Assembly (NCBI GenBank): GCA_022376515.1
Contig: WTXI01000018.1
Coordinates: forward strand, 434,001 to 498,000
Reading direction: 5' to 3'
Length of the DNA stretch: 64,000 nt
DNA from: Lactifluus volemus
Taxonomy: Eukaryota > Basidiomycota > Agaricomycetes > Russulales > Russulaceae
Under the pieces are notes generated by a model, which ran no database searches, had not been told where the DNA came from, and saw nothing but the letters and a program-made list of their open reading frames with translations. The translations under genes and the position numbers were made by a program. Below are positions 57,046-64,000 of the stretch, piece by piece; within the stretch, counting starts at the first letter, position 1, and every line of letters begins with the position of its first letter.

Positions 57046-58370
57046 GTTCTGGGTTTTTCATGCAGGCTCTTCCCTGTGCTACCACGTCATCCCCATCTTG
57101 TCATATAAATCACTCTCTCAGTACCTTCTCCGTACCTTCTCCGTTTTCTCTCTCTTGAGTGCGCGAGGAAACCCATAAGAACTTATGCGCGCGTTGAAGG
57201 TTTACGAGTGCCCTGTGCGGATCGAGCGCTGATCGTTTCAAACCCTGGCTGTTCCAATCCTGTAGTCTTGCAAACAAGCCTACTCCAATTTCTCGTCTCG
57301 TGAGAATCCCGCTCGGCTGTTTCCGCTGCCCATAAACATTGTGTTGGACATGTTCGCCCCAGGCTCTGTTCGAATGTGAGTGCAAACCAATATAAGAGGA
57401 GGAGCCAGCATCTCGCCCCATACTATTGACATGATCAACGGCACCGACGGCGTATCGCGCCGATCACAGTACTTGTACTTCCTAGAACGTATTCAAAGAA
57501 TCGTAGTGCGTCCAACTAGAAGCATACCTTTCTTCTCATCTTGTGGCAACAAGACGTCAGCGCGTCATCTTCTGTCCACCATTCGGGTAAATGGCGAAAA
57601 CTTCTCCGTTGTTGACGTCATTGTAATCCATTGGGTACTGTACTGTATGTGTACTCTGTCGTGGCAGTCTCTTATTAGGATATGATGAAGAGATGTACTG
57701 GGGTCCGCGCGTTCGGTGTCACTTCGCCGCTTGCTCACGTGTCCGGTTGGGGCTAACCGGCACCCGCTCCGCTCCGCACCGAAGGCGTCATGCGCGTCAT
57801 GGCGCGGAGATTCTCTGGTTCTACAGTAGAGCCCCGCACAGAAGGCGTCATACGCGTCACGGCGCGGAGATCCTCTGGCTCTACGTAGTCATGGTACTGT
57901 GTCATGCCTCTAAAGAAGACGGATGTCGGTAAATGCGTTGGCACGAATACTAAGACGCTTAAAACCAAAACTTTGTTCAAGTTCACCAGAAATGAGAGAA
58001 GAGTGCTGGACCGGATGTCGCGGTGCAGGCAACCCATAGGCCAGAACGCCGCATAAAGAACCGCATACATGGAATCGTTTTAGCAGTTGTAATTCCCGAA
58101 AGAGCAGGTACTAGTAGTACTTCTTCGATCGCCGTGAGAAGACAAATCTAGATTTCAACAAGAAAGGATCCCCGGTTGCGCTGCCATTCTGACTGAGATA
58201 ACCCATGGACTCGGAGGCTTCGCAAGCGACATAAAGCCCACCAGAGAGCATCGGGAGTTGGGAAACAGAGACACACTAGAGGCGTCGTTCAACGTTCAAC
58301 GTGCAGCTGATGTTTGGTTCAGTCTAGGAAAGAACGGGAAAAAAGACCGTCTGTCTAAGGACTGGTTGTT
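57046..58370. other. Intergenic, no gene seen
   Basis: Holds a two-copy tandem repeat at about 57778-57890 and otherwise nothing recognisable. Confidence 0.35.
57778..57890. repeat. Two-copy tandem repeat, about 57 bp unit
   Basis: Units share gaaggcgtcat-cgcgtca-ggcgcggaga and ctctgg-tctac; they differ at a few bases. Confidence 0.7.
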
Positions 58371-58378
58371 CAAGTTGT

Positions 58379-58450
58379 CGGGATGGCGGCAACGGCCAGC
58401 ATAACAAGAGAAAGAGTAGCGATGGCAAGTACAGTAAACTTATGACGAGG
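58379..58450 (-). pseudogene. Relic of another signal-peptide exon
   Basis: Minus strand reads KFTVLAIATLSLVMLAVAA then IPTT and stop. The expected ATGAAG start reads ATAAG, one base short. Unlike the seven-member family in sequence. It could be a real gene with an indel or chance. Confidence 0.3.
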
Positions 58451-59068
58451 TTAAGGAACGGGGAATTGAATAGACAGGTGCCATGATTGCTGTGACACTC
58501 ACGATATATCCCTCCTCCGTCTGCGCTACTGTGGGATCCGGTTTGTTTCCTAATGGGCGGTTAGCCAAGAGGTAACGAGTACTGATACTCCATCGAAACG
58601 TCAATATAGAACTTCTATGTGCAGGAAGTGAGTCACCGCCTTGCAGAAAACGGTAACCACACGTCTAGCCCTGCAGCCTGATGACCTGGCGAGTCTGGCG
58701 GCTGTAGGTTGTCAGCTCTGCTGTTTCTCTTCCGAAGTCGGGCTGACACATTGCTTCGTTGTTCTGGTGACAGTATCTGCGATGTCTAAGAGGAGCCTCT
58801 GGCTGGGCGGTCCTCCAAAGGTCAAACATTCAAAGTAATTTCAATCTCATGCAACAGATAATGGATTCCCACATAATCCCACGACTAACATATCCGAAGT
58901 AAAGAAGAAGTCCTCCACGTGCCAAAATTACGGCTGCACTACGTGGGCGTGAGGCCCTGGAAGCACGTTAGTTGATACGTCTCTGCCAATGGGGCTAGCT
59001 GCATGAGACATTAGTGTTCCAATAACCCCCGAGTGAGGAATAGAATCATACAAGAGAAAATAATGCCA

Positions 59069-59256
59069 TCACAGGACGACGTTGACGGGAGCGAGGTCAA
59101 CAACATCGACTATGGGTCCGTCAAGTCCATGCCAAGTGGACGTGAGTTCTAGCAGAACTTACTAAGAAGTCCATCGTCATCATGACCCTGAGGCTGAGGA
59201 GTAGCGAGAGTAAAGATGGCAAGAGAGAGGGCCAAGATGGTCTTGATAAACACCAT
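59069..59256 (-). CDS. Small secreted peptide, family member 7 (about 44 aa)
   Basis: Exon 1 from 59256: MVFIKTILALSLAIFTLAT then PQPQGHDDDGLL. Phase-1 intron gtaagt...ccatag. Exon 2: IDVVDLAPVNVVL, stop at 59069. Exon 1 is closest to member 2, exon 2 to member 1. TATA box at 59346-59352. Confidence 0.65.
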
Positions 59257-59345
59257 TGTGAAGTGAAAGTGATAGAGGATGATAGAACGGTTGAAGGGTG
59301 ACGACGTTCAGTTGGTGAAGGAAAGAGGGAGCGAAGGGGCCCAGC

Positions 59346-59352
59346 TTTTATA
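59346..59352 (-). promoter_or_regulatory. TATA box of secreted-peptide gene 7
   Basis: TATAAAA on the minus strand in the context CTGTCTGGGGTATAAAAGC, 90 bp upstream of the ATG. Confidence 0.7.
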
Positions 59353-60829
59353 CCCCAGACAGCTCGGGTCTGACATGGTCTGACAGCCAGGGTCTGTAGA
59401 GAAGAATTGTGACAATACAGTACTGTATCTGAAAAACAAAAAAAAACAGCGACTGGGAAGCACCGGGCACACACCGCAGCTGAGGCAATCTACAATGTAA
59501 TCTAATTCAGTGCATGTGTTCTTTGGACGGATATTCGCCTGAGTCGGGTCCGGTATATCGGTCCAATGTGGGGAACGCCGTCTCTTCGAGTTCCGAGTCC
59601 CCGCTGTGCTACTAGTAGCGTGATTACCCTTTTTTGTTCATAGTGCTAGTAAACCTTAGACATGCTAGCCTATACAAAGGTCGCAAGATCATTAGCTGGT
59701 CTAGTCATATCAGAGGGTAGGCATGACAAGGTGACTTGGCGACACCTTTGCTAGTCACTTCGCAATTTCCCTGATGCGCCCATAGAGCAGTACACTGTGA
59801 TGCCGCCTTTAGGACAGGATTAAGGAGCAATACCTAGCCATCTAGCGCCATCTGTCTTAGTAGATGATGCCACAGCCGAGACGGGCTATCACCCAAGTTA
59901 GGTGTAGCAGTGGCGTAACGATTACGCGTTGGAGCACCGCCAATGTCAATGGGATGATTGGAAGCATGAGACTTTGAGCCCGCTTGGACAAATTATCATT
60001 TCAAACTATGCATGACCTTTGTCCACGTTTCTTCTTACTCTCTTTCAAAACCAACAAAAGATTGGCATGACGGGGGGTGACTCTATGTGGTTCGAAATTT
60101 CCGCTTCCATTCCTTGTCTTTTTGTTGCAGTGCGTCCCTGATTAAGGCCTGATTTGCCATGTGCAGTGAACTGGCGATCTGAATCCATGCGTTCGAGTTG
60201 ATATTGACTGGGGTCTGCCAGAGCCTGAGTGGTACGACTACTACAGGCTGGTACGCCGCCTTTTTTTCTTCAAAGCGCATAGGAAATTATATCAACTTGT
60301 GTTCCTATACTAGTTACCGGATACAAGTTCTGGAAGTGCTGTATCCTCTGCCTTCGCTGTCAGGACCCAGATCAACACTGAAATGAAATTGACATGACGT
60401 TCGCCCCAACTCCACTCTAACAATCGTCACTATTACGTATACCCTGCTTCGGCCCCTCACTTTGGTTTATCTGGCTTTTATTTTATTTCTCGCTCAACTG
60501 CACTGGCAGGATCTTAAGCAGATTTTGAATGACTTGTACAATGGTGTTAATCCTCTGTATCGATAGATGAACTGTACATTCTACGGGTAGAAGTAAAGGC
60601 GGGGTTTTTGTCCGCAATACAGCGTTTCTACGGGATTACAGTAGCGTGCAATGACACGCAATAAATCGCCACATGTTCTCTAGACATTCCCTCGGCTAAA
60701 CTCTAGTAGCGAGCGCCCTTCTACTGTCAAATTATCCCCAATCTTACCATTCTTTCTCGGCTAAAATCAGCGAGCTAGCAACGTTAATTTGAAAATTTCT
60801 CTAATTTGGTGCATTACTGTATACATGCT
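59353..60829 (-). repeat. Upstream block of peptide gene 7 and other repeat DNA
   Basis: 59400-60010 is the family upstream region in inverted orientation; 60350-60540 matches 44770-44960 inverted. No gene. Confidence 0.5.
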
Positions 60830-61620
60830 CCACACGGGGCTTCTTGTCATCACAACGACGGAGCATTCGCATCCAGAACATAGGATTATATACATCCGAA
60901 GACGGAAGTAATGTACATGGAATCCATGCGGAGGGTCGCTGGGGCCGACGACAACTTGCTCTCGCGGTTTGTTGAGAGGATCCGTGAGCTCTACGGACAA
61001 CGGCTGAGTGAACGGGAGTGACAGAGCGGTGTTGATGCTCAGGCTCTTCCTCGCGACGCGAGGCTCGCGTTGGTGCCGCGATGTTTGACGGACTTGGCTA
61101 CGCACAATTTCAGCCTCATCCAAACGCGGCTGCGTTCGATGTTAGCTGAAATCCAATCCTGAAGGAGAGCTCACCGCAGTGAGTGAAGACATCGGTTTCG
61201 TAATCGGGGTCGCACAATGAGTACATATATTGAAAAAAAACGAAGCACGCAACGATGAAAACAAACAATAGGCGGGGGAATCAAAGATCGCAGACCCCAC
61301 GGGTGGATTGACTCGTCCACGGCAGAGAACGTGGGCGGTCATGGAAACTTTGAGTAGAGATTTTCAATGACAAACGTGGGTGAGACCTTCGACAGGCGAC
61401 AGTTTTGCAAGCAAACACACGTGAACGTAACGCTGGACGTTTGAAATTGCGCATCAAGGTATGTGATTAATGACCGATGGTGTTTCGCAGCTCCGTTGTC
61501 TGCGGGAAGTCCGCGGAATCGCAAGAGAGCAACTTCGGCTTAGAGGAACGAAAAGGATGGTGGGCGAACCCTGAGTGAGGCATGTGATGTGAGTAAGCAG
61601 CCGATCAAGATCAATCTCTG
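60830..61620 (-). repeat. Dispersed repeat family R1, copy 3
   Basis: Aligned with 49870-50860 in the same orientation; see copies 1 and 2. Contains MDEAEIVRSQVRQTSRHQRE and REQVVVGPS frames, broken. Confidence 0.55.
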
Positions 61621-62057
61621 TTTGCGGACGTGCTGAACGTGATCAGATGAGCGGGTAGATTGTGATCACACAGTTGTAACGTCCACACGGAAGGATGCGA
61701 AGGACGGCGATTGCGTGAACGAAGCAAAGTAAGAGCGGATACAACGCGAAGTCGTCACTGAGAGTTGTGACCGGTGAGCACGCCGCCAAGGCCGGCGACT
61801 GCGTGAACGAAGCAATGGGGAATGCGTAGACGCTGTTGCGTCAGTCGACAGGAGGTGTGTAGTACGAGGGCAAGGAGAGATCAAACAAAACACAGAGCTC
61901 GCCTCTGAATCACGCAAAGCTTTTGTACCTCGGTTCAAACTGGGATGACTGAATTAATTTTCGCTGGCACGATCGTGAGTAAATGTAGGGATCGCTGAGC
62001 GCTTGATTAGCATCGATCAGCTGATCCTACTTAACACTGGTAATCCATAGTATATAT
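61621..62057. other. Repeat DNA upstream of IMPase copy D
   Basis: Inverted counterpart of about 25990-26230 (region upstream of IMPase copy A), including gcgattgcgtgaac repeated twice at about 61709 and 61798. Confidence 0.5.
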
Positions 62058-62560
62058 ATGGCTAATGAGCCCTGCAGACTCCGAGAAACCCTCGAGTTCA
62101 CGATCGAGCTCGCAGGAAAAGCTGTTGCCCTCATGCTCGAAGGATCGCACGTGATCCAACGCGCAGGCACGGGTTATGTCGGGTCAAGGTCAAGGATCTT
62201 GTCCGAGTCCGTGGAGACATCGCACGTGCATATCAACACTTTCAATTGGAACATGTTCCCTTCTCTCGTGGACGCAAAGCCTAAGAAGGTTCAGGTTTTG
62301 ATGTTTTGTAACTGTATATTCTTTGTAGCACCAGCCAAGAGTCGTATTCGTCCGGGACTTGTCCACCAGCGTCAATCCAATCGGTACGTAAAAACCAGTA
62401 GTTTGGGGTTTCCCCGAATCTTTTGCATTTTTTCAACGTGTTAAAAAAATAATAGTATAGAGGGGATGACCAACCTTTCCCAACACGTGCATCTCTCTAG
62501 GATTGATAGACCAACGCGTCCCAGTTCTAGGCGTGATTTACAACCCCTTCTAAACATGCT
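62058..62560 (+). pseudogene. Inositol monophosphatase-like gene, copy D (N-terminal fragment)
   Basis: Starts MANEPCRLRETLEFTIELAG and EGSHVIQRAGTGYVG; the TEYD/VEDLVRGE block is damaged, the FIGEES exon reads with losses (APAKSRIRPG), the DGTTNF exon is mostly missing (62460), and the copy ends after VPVLGVIYNPF near 62555. It is opposite in orientation to copies A-C. Confidence 0.65.
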
Positions 62561-62873
62561 TAGAGTTTCCAGCTTCCAAAAATGCTGAGACGACAGACGA
62601 GACACTACCCGTCGCCAACTGACACGCACCGTACACCATCTATCTGCTTTTTCACCCTACTACTTAAGCCGTCGGATCCTTTTTTTTTTTTAGTTTTTTT
62701 ATTTGGGCTTGTCTGAGGCGAGCTCACCCGTGGTGGTATTCCTCGGGGGATGCAACATTGCTGCGTGCAGGCAGTGGTGGCTGTGGGAGTGACCCCGTCG
62801 GAACCTTTGTACAGAGCGATCAGAAAAAACTGAAATTGCTAAAAAAATGAAAAAGTTTAAATTGGAAAATGTA
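62561..62873. other. Short unique and T-rich DNA next to the LINE tail
   Basis: 62640-62840 resembles 27980-28090. A T run at 62681-62700 is separate from the LINE poly(A). Confidence 0.4.
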
Positions 62874-64000
62874 TTTTTTTTTTTTTTGAATTGGGGTTTA
62901 TAGTCCCCGCGTGTATTGCGACAAGACTAAGTTACTCTGTACAAGGTGCTATCCAATCGGAGACAGGAGACTCAAGTAAGGAAACAAAATAGAAGAGGGG
63001 GAGAAAGAAAGAGGTAAAATAAGAAGAGTTAGAGAAAGAGAAGGGAGTGCGGCCTAGGCCGGAGTCATTCAAGGTGGGTCAGGGCGGGGTGGGAGGGGCC
63101 GGAGGCCTTGTTGTGAGAGAAGGAGGAAGTGAGCGAGACGTCGGCCACCTGCTTCAGTAGAGAAGAGGTACTGTGAGGAGAAGCCCTCGATGGTGGAGGC
63201 GCGATGGTCAGAGTGGAGGCGGCAGTCAAAGAGGACGTGGTTGATTGAGTAACGGTGAATGGGGGCCGGCGTGGGTGGGCCCGAATGAAGTGGTGAGAGA
63301 ATGGGTGTGAAGGAGACGTCGTTACAGGGGCAGAAGGTGTTGTCTCCCGCCAGCGGCCTGAACTGGTCACTGTAATCCGCGAAGAAGGCGTGTTGGCTGA
63401 GGAGTTGTAGCCCGGACGTGAAGAGATGTCTGTTTTTGTGGGACAGGAGTCCCCGCACAAATGGTGGAGGTTGGTTAGACAGGGTGTTGGGGCAAGCGCA
63501 CCAGGCCTTGTGGCCTGGCGTGCGAGGGAGCTCGCCAGAGGCGAGCTCCCTCACCCATAATGTGAAGGCGAGATCAGAGGGGGGAACTGGGGGTTCGACG
63601 ACCAAGGCAGGTTGGAGTTCACGGAGGAGGCGATCCAACTCCGCCGACCCGGGGACACAAGCCCAGGACTCCTTGAAGAGCCGTAGCTCAACGGCACGCG
63701 CTGGGGAAGGGTCTAAGAAAGAGGAAAGAGAGGAGACAAAGTAGGAAGCAAAAGAAAGAAAGGGGGACTTAGTGAAAGTGTTCGTAAGGTAGGGTAGGAC
63801 CAATCGGTTCGGAAGGAAAATATAGAGAAAGCCCCCGAAGGGAGCGAGAGGAAAAAATTGAGGCCCTGCGAGAGGGCCTTGAGTATTGACCATCTCCGGT
63901 CCGTGTCCACTGACACCCCCGACTGCAGCAACCTCTCCCCACTGTATAGTAAGAAGGTATGTCCGTAAGAATCAGGGGTGGGAGTAGGTAAGGATCTAAC
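62874..64000 (-). mobile_element. LINE (non-LTR retrotransposon), 3' end with poly(A) tail; continues past right edge
   Basis: A 14-T run at 62874-62887 (poly(A) on the minus strand) is followed by a pyrimidine-rich 3' UTR and a frame ending at 63069. The frame (63893-63069 and probably beyond) encodes FVRGLLSHKNRHLFTSGLQL, QHAFFADYSDQFRPLAGDN and a CPC...H...FDC arrangement (TFCPC, later INHVLFDC), the zinc-knuckle-like C-terminus found after reverse transcriptase/RNase H in fungal LINEs. The RT domain must lie to the right, outside the window. Upstream frame changes near 63890-63930 suggest decay or indels. Confidence 0.7.

Noticed and set aside
57380..57685. 101-codon plus-strand frame after the F-box-like gene
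   Set aside because: No recognisable content, isolated, and without intron or promoter support.
39162..59256. Mating pheromone precursors as identity for the small peptide family
   Set aside because: Basidiomycete pheromone precursors end in a CaaX farnesylation motif and lack a classical signal peptide; none of the seven ends that way.

Overview
The window is nuclear DNA of a filamentous fungus, almost certainly an Agaricomycete basidiomycete. Genes are split by many introns of about 45-70 bp, and there is a large NACHT-WD40 gene pair, an FG/Ser-Pro-rich ORF, small secreted peptide genes and several transposons. The C2 + NACHT + WD40 architecture with near-identical 43-residue WD repeats recalls Rhizoctonia/Ceratobasidium-type genomes; that placement is inference from style, not a search result.

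Layout. (1) 1-12.5 kb is dense, conserved housekeeping DNA: the end of a HIT-zinc-finger (ZNHIT2-like) gene, an ER class I alpha-mannosidase (GH47), an unrecognised low-complexity gene, an RS-rich nuclear protein and an importin-9/Kap114-type karyopherin. (2) 13.2-37.6 kb is a giant imperfect inverted duplication. Each arm of about 7.2 kb carries a NACHT-WD40 (fungal NLR-like) gene, a Ser/Pro/Thr-rich ORF and a 56-57 aa ORF. The two NLR genes are head-to-head. The 7.6 kb spacer holds a small heat shock protein (HSP20), a dienelactone hydrolase gene with a TA-flanked MITE in one intron, a broken inositol monophosphatase (IMPase) copy and the first secreted-peptide gene. A 2.3 kb TIR element sits inside the second arm. 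(3) 37.6-62.9 kb is an accessory, repeat-rich zone: six more members of the secreted-peptide family, three more IMPase copies (one apparently intact), a decayed CreB/USP12-like deubiquitinase fragment, another TA-flanked TIR element, an LTR-like segment, a GPI-anchor-like cell-surface protein and an F-box-like protein. (4) The right edge is the 3' end of a LINE with its poly(A) tail.

Two things stand out. First, the duplicated NLR genes are about 97% identical over the NACHT exon but only about 82% identical over the WD40 array, pointing to rapid diversification of the presumed ligand-binding surface. Second, there is a seven-member family of tiny secreted-peptide genes in which promoter, TATA box, signal peptide and the single phase-1 intron are conserved while the mature peptide is hypervariable. 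I do not recognise this family.

Many genes carry apparent single-base losses, nearly all shifting the frame by -1 and several in homopolymers. These look like residual assembly or sequencing indels, so 'pseudogene' calls based on a single frameshift should be treated cautiously. Exon boundaries were read by eye from GT/GC-AG sites and reading-frame continuity.
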